A stretch of 64,000 nt of DNA from assembly GCA_036504855.1 (NCBI GenBank), contig DASXUL010000002.1, forward strand, positions 1 through 64,000, read 5' to 3'. The position numbers and the translations under genes are program-made. This document shows positions 40,693 to 48,992 of this stretch, in pieces. The notes beneath the pieces were generated by a model. That model was given only the letters and a program-made list of their open reading frames with translations, made no database searches and was not told where the DNA came from. How positions within the stretch are numbered: position 1 is the stretch's first letter; each line of letters opens with the position of its first letter. The DNA comes from DASXUL01 sp036504855 (GTDB taxonomy: Bacteria; Armatimonadota; DTGP01; JAKQQT01).

Positions 40693-41604
40693 TTAGTTCT
40701 GAGCGCCGGGCTCGACGGGCGGCGAGGGCGCGGCGCCGGCTGGCTCCGGCGTCAACGGCGCAGGCGCTTCGGGCTCCGGGGCGCCGGCGGCGGCATCTGT
40801 GGCGGCGGCATCCAAACGCGCGGGTTCGGCGGCGGGGACGGACTCGACGCTCAAGTAAGGCGTCTCCGGCGTTGAAGAGTCAGCCTGCGCGGCCACGCGA
40901 ACGGTCTGCTCGCCAGAGGGCTTACAGGCGATCACGCACTCCGACGCAACGCCCACCCCCTCTTCGCCCGCGTTGTACACCGCCACGCGAGAGTAGCTTT
41001 CACCGTCGTTCGGCGCGGTGGAGACGCTCACCTGGGGGCGCGGCTCCGTGGACGTGACTACCAGGATCTGGGAGAGCTGCGCGTCTATGCCTTCCGTGCG
41101 GGACGGCTCAACCTGCCGAACATGGGAGGTCCCTTCCGGCCTGAACCGCGCCATCCGCGTGCGGCCGGCGCTTCGGTGCGCCGCGCGGGTGTGCGGATTC
41201 CGGCGGGTTGTGGGCGGCGCAAAGCTGGCCAGATCCGGCCCCGCTGTGGGTTGGATTGCGATCGCCCTGGCCGAGGCCATCGGGACGGCCTCGGCGGCCG
41301 GCGGGAGCGGGCTCTCCGGGCTCTGCAGCAAAGCCACCGCGGAGACGGCGAGACAACTCACAGCGAGGCCGGCTCCGGCGAAGGAGAGCGTGCGGAGCGG
41401 CCGCCGGGATGGCTTGGGCCTGGCCGGCGACGGCAACTGGGCAACGATCCATTCAAATGACCTTTGCGCGGCGTCCTCGGTCTGGCGAGCCGGCTCCGGG
41501 CGGGCGGCGGCGATCAGCCTCTGCAAATCGGCGTCGTCCGGCCGTCGCCTCCGCCCGGTCCCCTGTCCCGGCCCAACATGCGGCGCGTCTCCCATGGCTC
41601 TCAT
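40693..41604 (-). CDS. Putative anti-sigma factor (single-pass membrane protein)
   Basis: 303 residues. A cytoplasmic N-terminal part of about 75 residues contains RSFEWIVAQLPSP. One hydrophobic helix (about 76-96, LSFAGAGLAVSCLAVSAVALL) and a Pro/Ala-rich periplasmic part follow. No zinc-binding HxxxCxxC motif is visible, so it is not a ZAS-type anti-sigma factor. Its start overlaps the stop of the ECF sigma gene (ATGA overlap), the usual arrangement for a sigma/anti-sigma pair. The call rests on topology and coupling, not on a recognised domain. The extracytoplasmic tail holds two Cys (ECVIACKP). Confidence 0.65.
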   Translation of the reverse strand: MRAMGDAPHVGPGQGTGRRRRPDDADLQRLIAAARPEPARQTEDAAQRSFEWIVAQLPSPARPKPSRRPLRTLSFAGAGLAVSCLAVSAVALLQSPESPLPPAAEAVPMASARAIAIQPTAGPDLASFAPPTTRRNPHTRAAHRSAGRTRMARFRPEGTSHVRQVEPSRTEGIDAQLSQILVVTSTEPRPQVSVSTAPNDGESYSRVAVYNAGEEGVGVASECVIACKPSGEQTVRVAAQADSSTPETPYLSVESVPAAEPARLDAAATDAAAGAPEPEAPAPLTPEPAGAAPSPPVEPGAQN

Positions 41605-42158
41605 TGCGCACCTTCCTGGTACAGATTGCGAAACTCGCGCTTTGCGCGGTTGAGGCGCATCTTCACCGCCGGCATCGATATGCCCAGCACGGCGCCGATC
41701 TCCTCATAGCTGAGATCCTCCCAGAAGCGGAGGATCAAGATGGTCTGGTGGTCGGGGCGCATCTGCTCCATGGAGCACCGCACCGCCACGCGTTCCGCAA
41801 CGGCGGGAGCGCCATCGGCCACCGGCGCGTCGCCCTCCAGCGGAACGGCGGCCGTTCCCCGTCGGCGAAGGATATCGTTGGACGCGTTCACCGCGATCCG
41901 ATAGAGCCAGGTCTTCATGGAACACTGCCCGCGGAACCGACCGAGGGCGCGGAACGCCTGCACGAATGTGGCCTGCATGGCATCCTCGGCATCTTCCGGA
42001 CGGCCCAGGAGTCGATGGCACAGCGCGTACACGGTGGCGCTTTGCTCCGTGTAGATGCGCTCCAGCGCCCAGTGTTCACCCCGCTGCGCGGCCGGCAGCC
42101 AGCTCTGTTGGTCCGCGACATCCATAAGCGCAGGGGGGCCTTTGAGGACCATTTCGTT
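41601..42158 (-). CDS. ECF-family RNA polymerase sigma factor
   Basis: About 185 residues. Region 2 is YALCHRLLGRPEDAEDAMQATFVQAFRALGRFRGQCSMKTWLYRIAVNASND, with DAEDAMQATF matching the core-polymerase contact. Region 4 is FWEDLSYEEIGAVLGISMPAVKMRLNRAKREFR. The two are joined by an acidic linker. No region 3 is present, as expected for ECF factors. The exact start is unclear: the GTG at 42158 has GGAG 10 bases upstream, while ATG codons at 42152 and 42125 are alternatives. The anti-sigma-like gene follows with a 4-bp overlap. Signals and target promoters are unknown. Confidence 0.88.
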   Translation of the reverse strand, partial: NEMVLKGPPALMDVADQQSWLPAAQRGEHWALERIYTEQSATVYALCHRLLGRPEDAEDAMQATFVQAFRALGRFRGQCSMKTWLYRIAVNASNDILRRRGTAAVPLEGDAPVADGAPAVAERVAVRCSMEQMRPDHQTILILRFWEDLSYEEIGAVLGISMPAVKMRLNRAKREFRNLYQEGAQ

Positions 42159-42223
42159 CACAGGCGGAGATCTCGCTTGTTCGCCCGCCAAAGCAGGCTC
42201 AGTAGATGATTCATGGTATTCGG

Positions 42224-42910
42224 TTACTTGGACGCATCACGAGGCGCGTTTGTCACAACCAGGGGTCCCTTTGGGGCGCGGGCCGTGATGAAGGTCCCGC
42301 TGCGCGCGCGGATGGCGAGCGAATCGGGACGAGCGTCTGCCGATGGCGTCGGCTCATGGATCCGCCCCATCACACTGGATACGCGCACGGGGCCGAACGT
42401 GCGGCTGTCCACCGATGCGCATTCGTCGTCTCCCATGACGAAGAGACTATCACGCGGGATGCAGTAACGCGTCAAGTGGCCGAGTATGGGTGAACGGCGC
42501 ACGCCGCGCTCGATTAGAGCCGAACTGGAGGCAAATGGCCCCTTGCGCTCGATCAGCGCAAGGGTGTCTGTCTTGAACTGAACCAGCGTTATGATATCGC
42601 CCGGAAGCGCCACGATGCGCTTGATATAGGTGTCGCCCTGGAAGCGGAACACGACTACGTCGCCGCGCCGCAAGTTCTCAACGCGGGGCGCGCGGCGCGC
42701 CATCCAGGCGATCTGATTGTTGTGCAGGGTGGGCGCCATCGAGTTGCCCCGCACCACCACGGGGCGAAACGGCAAGGCAATCGCGGCGGATAGGGCTGCG
42801 GTTGCAGCAACCAAGATGCGCGGCCATCGGCCGGAATCCCTCAGAGACGAGAAAGCGCTTCGGCCGCCCCGTGGGCAGGCGGGCGAGTCGGCGCGATCAG
42901 CTGTGATCAC
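42224..42910 (-). CDS. lepB: Signal peptidase I
   Basis: 228 residues. One N-terminal membrane segment (about 31-50) is followed by box B with the catalytic Ser, VVVRGNSMAPTLHNN, then box C/D, GDTYIKRIVALPGDII, with the general-base Lys, and box E, VMGDDECASVDSRTFGPV. It removes Sec and Tat signal peptides. The GTG at 42910 has AAGGGAG at spacing 7. It is a type I leader peptidase, not a prepilin peptidase, so it does not process the Flp pilin. The gene is isolated, upstream of the ECF sigma gene. Confidence 0.92.
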   Translation of the reverse strand: MITADRADSPACPRGGRSAFSSLRDSGRWPRILVAATAALSAAIALPFRPVVVRGNSMAPTLHNNQIAWMARRAPRVENLRRGDVVVFRFQGDTYIKRIVALPGDIITLVQFKTDTLALIERKGPFASSSALIERGVRRSPILGHLTRYCIPRDSLFVMGDDECASVDSRTFGPVRVSSVMGRIHEPTPSADARPDSLAIRARSGTFITARAPKGPLVVTNAPRDASK

Positions 42911-43081
42911 CGTTGTGCTCCCTTCGATCTGAGCGAGGTTTGAATTCGCTTGCTGGGAAGGGTCGCTGATGCGCCCCGCCCCGACCTGTACTTCGCGTCG
43001 CGCTTGATGCGTAATGCGGTCTTTTGGACGCAGGTCGGGAACGGTTTGTCACGGCGGGATGGTGGAATAGCGGAGGCTGTA

Positions 43082-44497
43082 TCAAGGCATGGCGGGGGCT
43101 CGACGGGTTGGGGCGGGCGTGCGCCGGCCAATCGCCGCGGCAGCGGCCAGCACATTCACCGTGTTGGCGCTGACTGTGAGTTGTTGGGGGCGCACGTTTG
43201 CGGGTGAGCGGCTCCACCCGCATCCGGCCCCTTCGGCGGGCCCGGACCAGCATGGGCTGTAGTACCCGTCCTCGGTGCGAGCGTTGGCGGCGATGGAGAG
43301 AGCCGAACGCCGCATCGCCTGGCGGTGTTCTGCGCCGAGGCCGGGAAGAGGCAGAACCTCCGCTGCCCATTCGCCCATGAAGAAGCCGTTGGTCCAGGCG
43401 TCCCGGTCATTGAGATAGACGCCGTCGGGCGTCGTTTCCACAGCCAAGATCGCCGCCGCCACGCGGAGGGCCCGCTGTCGATAGCGCGCATCGCCGGAAT
43501 CGCGATACAGCCGCGCGTACACCACGCCCATGGCCATATTCCCGCCGAGGAACGTGTCGCTGGAACCCTGTTCCGGGGGACGATCGTTGCGGCGGGGTCC
43601 GCGGCGGTCTGCCTCAACGTAGTAGAGACCGTCCGGTCGCAACAGGGCCGTTTCCACCCAGTCGGCCAGCGCCACGGCGCGGTCCCAGTAAAACCGGTCG
43701 CCCGTCAGTTCGTACAGGCGCACGGCGGCAAGGATGACGGATGCCTGGTAGCTGGCTTTCTCGCGGTGATTGTCCCGGTACCAGAGGCCGCCCGTCGTCG
43801 TGTCCTCCCAGCGGGCCACGGCGTTTCGAACCAGCTCGCCCGCCGCCTTCAGAGCATCATCATCACCCAGAGAGCGATGGAACGACAGCAGCATCAGCGC
43901 CGACCATCCCGCGTCGTCCGACCACCCATTGGCGCTTCCCTCCCCCACCGAAGCCATGCGCTGCACGCCAAACCGCTCGCGCAGGAACGCCCACTGCGAC
44001 CGGAGGCGCCGCAGTAGCGAGGGCGAGTGACTGGTCTGGTAGAGATTCTCCAGCACGCAAAGCATCTGAGCGCTCTCCCAGAGGTAGCCGTTCGGCGGCT
44101 CGGTAGTGGCGTATCCATCGCGCGTGGGCAGGATGTGACCGCTATCTTCGTTCCCCACCCAGTAATGGCGGATGAGGTCGGCCGCGGCCCTGTCAGCGTT
44201 GGCGTCGAAGGCGTGGCCGAGCCCCTCCAGAGCAGCGATCGTCGCGACATCGGGAAGGCCGATGCCCACTGCATCGCCGCCCGCCCAGGGGAGGAGAGAT
44301 CGCCGCGAGAGCGGCGGCGCGGAGAGGCTGGAGAGGCTGGAGAGGCCGAGAACTTGCCGCAATGCATAGGCGGCGTCGTGCACATCCACGCGGCCGTCGC
44401 CGGTAGCATCCTCGGGCAGCGCGGCGGATCGGAATCCGGGAGCCAATGCCGAAGACCAAAGGACCAGCAGGGCAAGCGTTCGGAGAGGACTACTCAA
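43082..44497 (-). CDS. Secreted GH76-like protein with an N-terminal dockerin-like segment
   Basis: 471 residues. The signal peptide is cut near residue 26. DATGDGRVDVHDAAYALRQVLG at about 31-52 resembles one type I dockerin repeat (Asp-x-Asn/Thr-Gly-Asp-Gly-x-Val-Asp-x2-Asp). A Ser/Leu linker made by a short tandem repeat follows. The rest is an alpha/alpha-barrel-like helical protein. NGWSDDAGWSALMLL is the double-Asp active-site motif of alpha-1,6-mannanases of family GH76, with LWYRDNH and NGFFMGEWA further on. The start is TTG 44497 behind GGAGGT at spacing 7. A mannan- or related glycan-degrading role is likely; only a single dockerin-like repeat is present, so cellulosome assembly is doubtful. 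Confidence 0.75.
   Translation of the reverse strand: MSSPLRTLALLVLWSSALAPGFRSAALPEDATGDGRVDVHDAAYALRQVLGLSSLSSLSAPPLSRRSLLPWAGGDAVGIGLPDVATIAALEGLGHAFDANADRAAADLIRHYWVGNEDSGHILPTRDGYATTEPPNGYLWESAQMLCVLENLYQTSHSPSLLRRLRSQWAFLRERFGVQRMASVGEGSANGWSDDAGWSALMLLSFHRSLGDDDALKAAGELVRNAVARWEDTTTGGLWYRDNHREKASYQASVILAAVRLYELTGDRFYWDRAVALADWVETALLRPDGLYYVEADRRGPRRNDRPPEQGSSDTFLGGNMAMGVVYARLYRDSGDARYRQRALRVAAAILAVETTPDGVYLNDRDAWTNGFFMGEWAAEVLPLPGLGAEHRQAMRRSALSIAANARTEDGYYSPCWSGPAEGAGCGWSRSPANVRPQQLTVSANTVNVLAAAAAIGRRTPAPTRRAPAMP
44319..44348. repeat. Three-copy 9-bp repeat in the GH76-like gene
   Basis: GGAGAGGCT occurs twice and is followed by GGAGAGGCC, in tandem, encoding a Leu-Ser-Ser repeat between the dockerin-like segment and the enzyme domain. 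The unit length is a multiple of three, so copy-number change would alter linker length without breaking the frame. Confidence 0.7.
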
Positions 44498-44590
44498 ACG
44501 ATCACCTCCAAGACAACTGAGGGCGGAAAGCTATCTGCATGATAGGCGCGGCAGGCGCCGAAACGCGGGTCGCCGAACGAGCAGAGGCAG

Positions 44591-44599
44591 TGATATGAT
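44591..44599 (+). promoter_or_regulatory. Extended -10 promoter of the cytochrome gene
   Basis: TGATATGAT matches TGnTATAAT at all but one position. No -35 hexamer is seen at 17 bases upstream. Initiation would be near 44606, giving a leader of about 78 bases before the ATG at 44684. Confidence 0.35.
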
Positions 44600-44683
44600 G
44601 TTGGAATGTCGGCCAGGCGGCGAGGGGCAGAGACGTACGCTCCAGGCGCGGATCTGGACGGAGAGAACACGGAGGGTAGATAC

Positions 44684-45151
44684 ATGCGATTCGGATTCCG
44701 ACCGGCGGGCGGCGCAATTGCGGTTGCGCTGGGAGTCATCAGCCTCGTGGCCGGCACAAGTATTATGAGCCAGGCGCAGGCAGGGCAGAAGGCGGCGGCC
44801 GGGGAGACCGCGGGCAAGCGGTTCAAGAACATCCGCGTGCTGAAGAACCTGCCTGCCGACCAGTTGATGCCCACAATGCAACGGTTCAGCCAATCGCTTG
44901 GCGTCCGCTGCGACGCCTGCCACGTGATGACGGCTGACCGCCAGGGATTCGCGCGGGATGACAAGGAGATGAAGCGCACCGCCCGCAAAATGATCCTGCT
45001 GGTCAACAACCTGAACAAGAAGGGCAGCGCGATCGAAGGCAAAGCCACCTGCTTCATGTGCCACCACGGCCAGCAGGAGCCTCAGACAGTCGCCTCCGGC
45101 ATGACAATTGGCTCTCCTCCCCGTGAGCGCGAGCGCGGCGACAACGATTAG
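44684..45151 (+). CDS. Di-haem c-type cytochrome, reaction-centre cytochrome subunit family
   Basis: 155 residues. An N-terminal signal peptide spans about 1-33. FKNIRVLKNLPADQLMPTMQRFSQSLGVRCDACHV gives the first haem site (CxxCH), with the Met 14 residues before it as in the photosynthetic reaction-centre cytochrome family. A second CxxCH is CFMCHHGQ. The helix RTARKMILLVNNLNKK between them is also typical. The ATG at 44684 has GGAGGG seven bases upstream. Such proteins occur in many non-phototrophs, so this does not show photosynthesis; it is a periplasmic electron carrier of unknown partner. Confidence 0.85.
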   Translation: MRFGFRPAGGAIAVALGVISLVAGTSIMSQAQAGQKAAAGETAGKRFKNIRVLKNLPADQLMPTMQRFSQSLGVRCDACHVMTADRQGFARDDKEMKRTARKMILLVNNLNKKGSAIEGKATCFMCHHGQQEPQTVASGMTIGSPPRERERGDND

Positions 45152-45520
45152 GGCCCCGGGGCCTGTAACCGATCGCCGGCCGCAACGCCGCCCCGACGGG
45201 TGATCCCGCCGGGGCGGAACCCGCCCTGCGCGCAGACAGCCCGCTTCGGACCATCCGTTCCTTGCGGGCGTCCCCCACCCTGTCTTTGCGCCGGATGCCC
45301 GCTTTGCCGTCGCCTCGCTGAAGGGGATGGGCGGCGCCGCTTCCTCGCATTAGGTGAGAGCCCCTCGCATGGCATATGATGGTGGGCGGGCCCGAATCTG
45401 TGTGTCTGGTCGCAATTGCGGCGCGCCGCACAGCGGGACGGCCCGATCGGGCGAAAGATTGAGGTCATTTGATGGTCTGGCGGCACGGATTACCGTGAGC
45501 GTCACGAAAGGAGTCCCTAT
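45152..45520 (+). other. Gene-free region with a hairpin and a 12-bp palindrome
   Basis: Between the cytochrome and the S74 surface protein (369 bp). CCGCCCCG-A-CGGG (45188-45200) pairs with CCCG-C-CGGGGCGG (45205-45217) around a TGAT loop, probably ending the cytochrome message though there is no T-run. GCCCGATCGGGC (45441-45452) is a perfect palindrome about 70 bases before the next start and could be an operator. No clear promoter hexamers or known riboswitch were seen. Confidence 0.45.
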
Positions 45521-47758
45521 ATGGTGCGTTGTCCCATTCGCCGGATACCGGCCGTTCTCGCGCTCGTTTGCTCGCTTTCCGGAAGCGCCTTCGCGGCCCC
45601 GAAAACCGTTCCGTTTCAGGGGGTGTTGAAGGGCGCAGACGGGAAACTGAAACCCAACGGGCCCTACGCCCTGACGGTATCGCTGTACACGACCGCCGTC
45701 GGAGGAGTGGCCGAGTGGTCCGACGTAAAGGCCGTCATCGTAACCGGCGGCCTGTTCTCCACCGCGCTGGGAGATACCCCGGCCGATCCTCTGCCCTCCG
45801 ACTTCTCGAAGACGTACTACGTAGGGGTGAAGGTCGGCACGGACCCCGAGATGACGCCGCGCGTGCCGTTGCTGGCCGTTCCCTACGCTCTGGCTTTGAG
45901 CGCGCCGGCATCTCTATCCGGCGCCGATGCTCTTCCCATATTGTCGGTGAAGAACGAAGGGACTGGCGCGGCCATTTGGGGCATCCATTCGACAACGTCC
46001 GGCGTGAAACCGGGGATTCAGGGTGATACGAGCTCAACCGACGCGAACGCGATTGGCGTGCTGGGTCAGGTGACGTCCACCGCCCCCGGGGGCTTTTCCT
46101 CCGCGGTTCGAGGGGTGAACAGCGGCGCCGGCGGACTCGGCATCGGCGTGTATGGCTCGCATGCTGGAAGCGGCTGGGGAGTATACGGGGTTGCGCCTCA
46201 GGGGATCGGCGTCTACGGAAACAGCGGCGCGGGTTACGGCCTGTATGGCATGACGACCACGGGAGTCGGCCTCTATGCCACGGCGAGTGGAGCCGGAACC
46301 GCTGCGTCGTTCAGTTCAACAGACGCCGCCAACACGCTGCCCACCGTGGCCGTAAGCGGGGCCGGAAGCGGAGCCGCGATGGCGGTTTCGGAATCCGGGA
46401 CAGGGTCCGCCCTAACTGCGCAGATCAGCGGGGCGGGGAATGGCAGTCCCGTGGTCAGCGTATCCACCGCTGGATCGGGCGCCGGGGTGGACAGCCTCAG
46501 CCAAAGCTCCTTCGGCGTGTGGGGCAAGACGAACTCCACGAGCGGCGCGGGAGTGGTGGGCGACAACTTCGGCGGCGGGGAGGCTATCGTTGGACGCACA
46601 ACCAGCGACATCGGGGCGGCCGTGGTCGGCCGGAACAACGGCGGCTACGCGGGCGTGCGCGGTTTCAGCGTTGGCAGTGGTCCAGGCGTTCTGGGCCAGG
46701 GCGGCATACAGGGCTCAACCGGCTCCGCGGGCCTTTTCGAGAACATCAACGCCAGCAACACGGCGAAAGTCGTGGAGATCCGCACGAATGGCTCCGGGAT
46801 CACGCTGTCCGCGACCAACAGCAGCGCCGCCAGCGGCGGCGCCGTTGTAGACGCCAGCGCCGCTGGCTATGGCGCCGCGGTGCATGCCTCCAGCGCCGGC
46901 GGACATGGGGTGTGGGGAATCACCAGCGTCATGTCGAGCGCCGGCGTCCTTGGCGACAATTTCGCCGGCGGGGAAGCGGTAGTCGGGCGCAACAACGGCA
47001 GCAACGCCGGCGCCGTGGTTGGCCGCAACGACGGCGGCGGCTATGGCGTGCGCGGTTTCAACGTGGGCGCCGGGATCGGGGTGTTGGGCCAAGCGGGCGT
47101 CAGCGGCGGCACGGGGATCGCCGGCGTCTTTGAGAACGTCAGTTCATCAAACGCCTCCAACGCACTGGAGGCCCGCACCAGCGGCGCCGGGTACGCGGGT
47201 TCGTTCACGGCATCGGCGGCATCCGGCAAGGGGGTCAGCATCTCAACGCAGGGCGGCTATGCCCTCATCGTCTCGGGCGGGCGCGTTGGCATTGGCAACA
47301 CGACGCCCAGCTACACGTTGGATGTCGCCGGCTATGTGCGGGCCACCAACATCTCGGTAATATCGGACGGCCGGCTGAAGAAGGACGTGCGGCCGCTCTC
47401 CGGCGCGTTGGACAAGGTGATGGCTCTGCGGGGCGTCTCGTACGCCTGGCGGAACGACCAGCCTCTCTCGGCGGTCTACCCTGCCGGACGGCAGATCGGT
47501 TTCATAGCCCAGCAGGTTGCCGAAGTCCTGCCCGAAATCGTGAACCACGACGAAAAGGGCTACGAGTCGGTATCGTACCAGAATGTGGCGCCGGTGCTGG
47601 TGGAGGCGGTGAAGCAATTGAAGGCGGAGAAGGATGCCGCCGTGAAGGCCGCAAACGCCAAGGTTCGGGGCCTGGAGCGGGAACTGGCGGCCCTACGCGG
47701 CGCCAACGTGGCCTTCGAGGCTCGCCTCAAGCGCCTGGAGAGCCGAAAGGCGCATTAG
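45521..47758 (+). CDS. Secreted repeat protein with C-terminal S74 intramolecular-chaperone domain
   Basis: 745 residues. A signal peptide (about 1-26) is followed by a beta-rich domain (about 27-125) and then a Gly/Ser/Ala-rich region of short repeats (GIGVYG, GVYG, GVRG). This region includes a module of about 130 residues present twice, beginning at bases 46516 and 46911 (VWGKTNS and VWGITSV; VVGDNFGGGE and VLGDNFAGGE). The C-terminal 130 residues are the S74 peptidase domain seen in phage tailspikes: SDGRLKKDVRPLSGALDKVMALRG, then GRQIGFIAQQVAEVLPEIV, and a coiled-coil tail. In phages this domain drives trimerisation and cuts itself off. The start ATG 45521 has AAGGAG at spacing 8. A trimeric surface fibre is a reasonable inference. 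Confidence 0.85.
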   Translation: MVRCPIRRIPAVLALVCSLSGSAFAAPKTVPFQGVLKGADGKLKPNGPYALTVSLYTTAVGGVAEWSDVKAVIVTGGLFSTALGDTPADPLPSDFSKTYYVGVKVGTDPEMTPRVPLLAVPYALALSAPASLSGADALPILSVKNEGTGAAIWGIHSTTSGVKPGIQGDTSSTDANAIGVLGQVTSTAPGGFSSAVRGVNSGAGGLGIGVYGSHAGSGWGVYGVAPQGIGVYGNSGAGYGLYGMTTTGVGLYATASGAGTAASFSSTDAANTLPTVAVSGAGSGAAMAVSESGTGSALTAQISGAGNGSPVVSVSTAGSGAGVDSLSQSSFGVWGKTNSTSGAGVVGDNFGGGEAIVGRTTSDIGAAVVGRNNGGYAGVRGFSVGSGPGVLGQGGIQGSTGSAGLFENINASNTAKVVEIRTNGSGITLSATNSSAASGGAVVDASAAGYGAAVHASSAGGHGVWGITSVMSSAGVLGDNFAGGEAVVGRNNGSNAGAVVGRNDGGGYGVRGFNVGAGIGVLGQAGVSGGTGIAGVFENVSSSNASNALEARTSGAGYAGSFTASAASGKGVSISTQGGYALIVSGGRVGIGNTTPSYTLDVAGYVRATNISVISDGRLKKDVRPLSGALDKVMALRGVSYAWRNDQPLSAVYPAGRQIGFIAQQVAEVLPEIVNHDEKGYESVSYQNVAPVLVEAVKQLKAEKDAAVKAANAKVRGLERELAALRGANVAFEARLKRLESRKAH

Positions 47759-47773
47759 GCCCTAAGCAAACGG

Positions 47774-47820
47774 AAGGGTGGCTGACGATAACCAACTAAT
47801 CGATCGTGTCAGCCACCCTT
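47774..47820 (+). terminator. Terminator-like hairpin after the S74 gene
   Basis: AAGGGTGGCTGAC (47774-47786) and GTCAGCCACCCTT (47808-47820) form a perfect 13-bp stem with a 21-base loop, 15 bp after the stop codon. The T-run is weak (CTTCTT). It lies between this gene and convergent membrane-protein genes and may serve both strands. Confidence 0.65.
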
Positions 47821-47897
47821 CTTGGCAACCATATACCCCGGGCTCATTCGCGCGAAACATCCCCGCCGAAGTTTGTTTGAGCAGTGGGTAGGGTCTC

Positions 47898-48416
47898 TCA
47901 GACCGATCTGTCGGCGCGGGCGCCTTGCTTCGAGATGAGCGCCGGGACGGCCATCAGAATGACGGCGAACAGCAGGCTGCACGCCGCCAAGGGTATCGCG
48001 CGTCGTAAACCTTCGCCAAGATCGGACATCGCGATGGTGAGCATCGGGATGAGGACCGCCAGGTTCTCGCGCTGCTCGGCGATGTAGGGAGCCCACTCCG
48101 TGATGGGCCGTTTCCTGTTCGTTCGCAGCCGAAGGACGAAGACGGTGAAGGCGATCACCGCGGGGATAAACAGCGCCACCCCGGCCAGCTCGACCCAGCC
48201 GGATGCATCGTAGACCCGCCCGCCGGCCTTCCGGGTTGCCGTGTCGAGGGCCGAACCGCCTATCCAAAGCGCGGAGCCAATCACGACGCTGGTCATGCAC
48301 CGCCGCCACCGGACGTTATCCGAGCTTGCCAGCCAACGCAGGGTGACGACTTCGGCGCCTAACCAGGCCAACGCATTGGCGCCCAGCAGCCAGATCGGCG
48401 CATTCCCCAACGTCAT
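47898..48416 (-). CDS. Membrane protein, paralogue of the next gene upstream
   Basis: 172 residues with four or five hydrophobic segments. The N-terminal APIWLLGANALAWLGAEVVTLRWLA and WRRCMTSVVIGSALWIGGSALD align with the same parts of the neighbouring protein (PFWLLIINALTWF, WRWHRSMTALLIGSAAWLVGP). I recognise no named family. The two genes overlap by 4 bp (ATGA), so they arose by duplication and are translated together; a heteromeric pair is possible. Confidence 0.7.
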   Translation of the reverse strand: MTLGNAPIWLLGANALAWLGAEVVTLRWLASSDNVRWRRCMTSVVIGSALWIGGSALDTATRKAGGRVYDASGWVELAGVALFIPAVIAFTVFVLRLRTNRKRPITEWAPYIAEQRENLAVLIPMLTIAMSDLGEGLRRAIPLAACSLLFAVILMAVPALISKQGARADRSV

Positions 48417-48940
48417 CGCCTCACCGCCTTGCTGCCTTCAGGCGCGCTTACGAAGAGCCGCTGAGGAGCCAACGCTATGTAGATGATGCCCAGGGCCCCC
48501 GCCAGAGACAGGTATGACATCGTCGCGTCGGCATGCGGCCGAATGGAGACCAGCCCCATCGCGGGGGCCATGCCTGGGGCGATCAGCGCCGCCTTCTCCC
48601 GAAGGCCGGCTCCGCTGGCTTCCCATTCACCACCAGAGCACGGCCTCCTCTCGCGCACTTTGACGGCATGGTACTGAAGGCGGGCGCCTCCGAACACTAC
48701 GAGGAGCACCACCATTAAGTCAGCCCACCACGTGGAGGGAGGAGCAGCGCGATGGGCATGTTTCGCAGCCTGGTCGGCGATCGGTCCAACCAACCATGCA
48801 GCGGAACCGATCAGGAGCGCTGTCATGGAACGATGCCACCGCCATCCTGGCATGTGCGCCAGTCTGCACAGGCTAACGGCCGCCGCGGCGAACCATGTTA
48901 GCGCATTGATGATCAGGAGCCAGAACGGTGTCAGCACCAC
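48413..48940 (-). CDS. Membrane protein, paralogue of the next gene downstream
   Basis: 175 residues from a GTG at 48940, which has AGGGGA close upstream; a second GTG follows one codon later and the open frame extends to 49000. The topology resembles its neighbour: an N-terminal helix pair, a Trp/Arg-rich loop (GWRWHRSM), then two further helices and a cytoplasmic loop with RERRPCSGGEWE. No known catalytic motif is seen. The gene follows the fRMsr gene by about 50 bp on the same strand. Confidence 0.7.
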   Translation of the reverse strand: MVLTPFWLLIINALTWFAAAAVSLCRLAHMPGWRWHRSMTALLIGSAAWLVGPIADQAAKHAHRAAPPSTWWADLMVVLLVVFGGARLQYHAVKVRERRPCSGGEWEASGAGLREKAALIAPGMAPAMGLVSIRPHADATMSYLSLAGALGIIYIALAPQRLFVSAPEGSKAVRR

Positions 48941-48992
48941 AGTTTCCCCTAAAGCACAACGGATGGAACGGGATGGGAGGGAATGCGCCACG

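Noticed and set aside
47809..48309. 166-codon minus-strand frame overlapping the downstream membrane-protein gene
   Set aside because: It overlaps the paralogue gene in another frame; the paralogue is supported by its neighbour and a 4-bp overlap.
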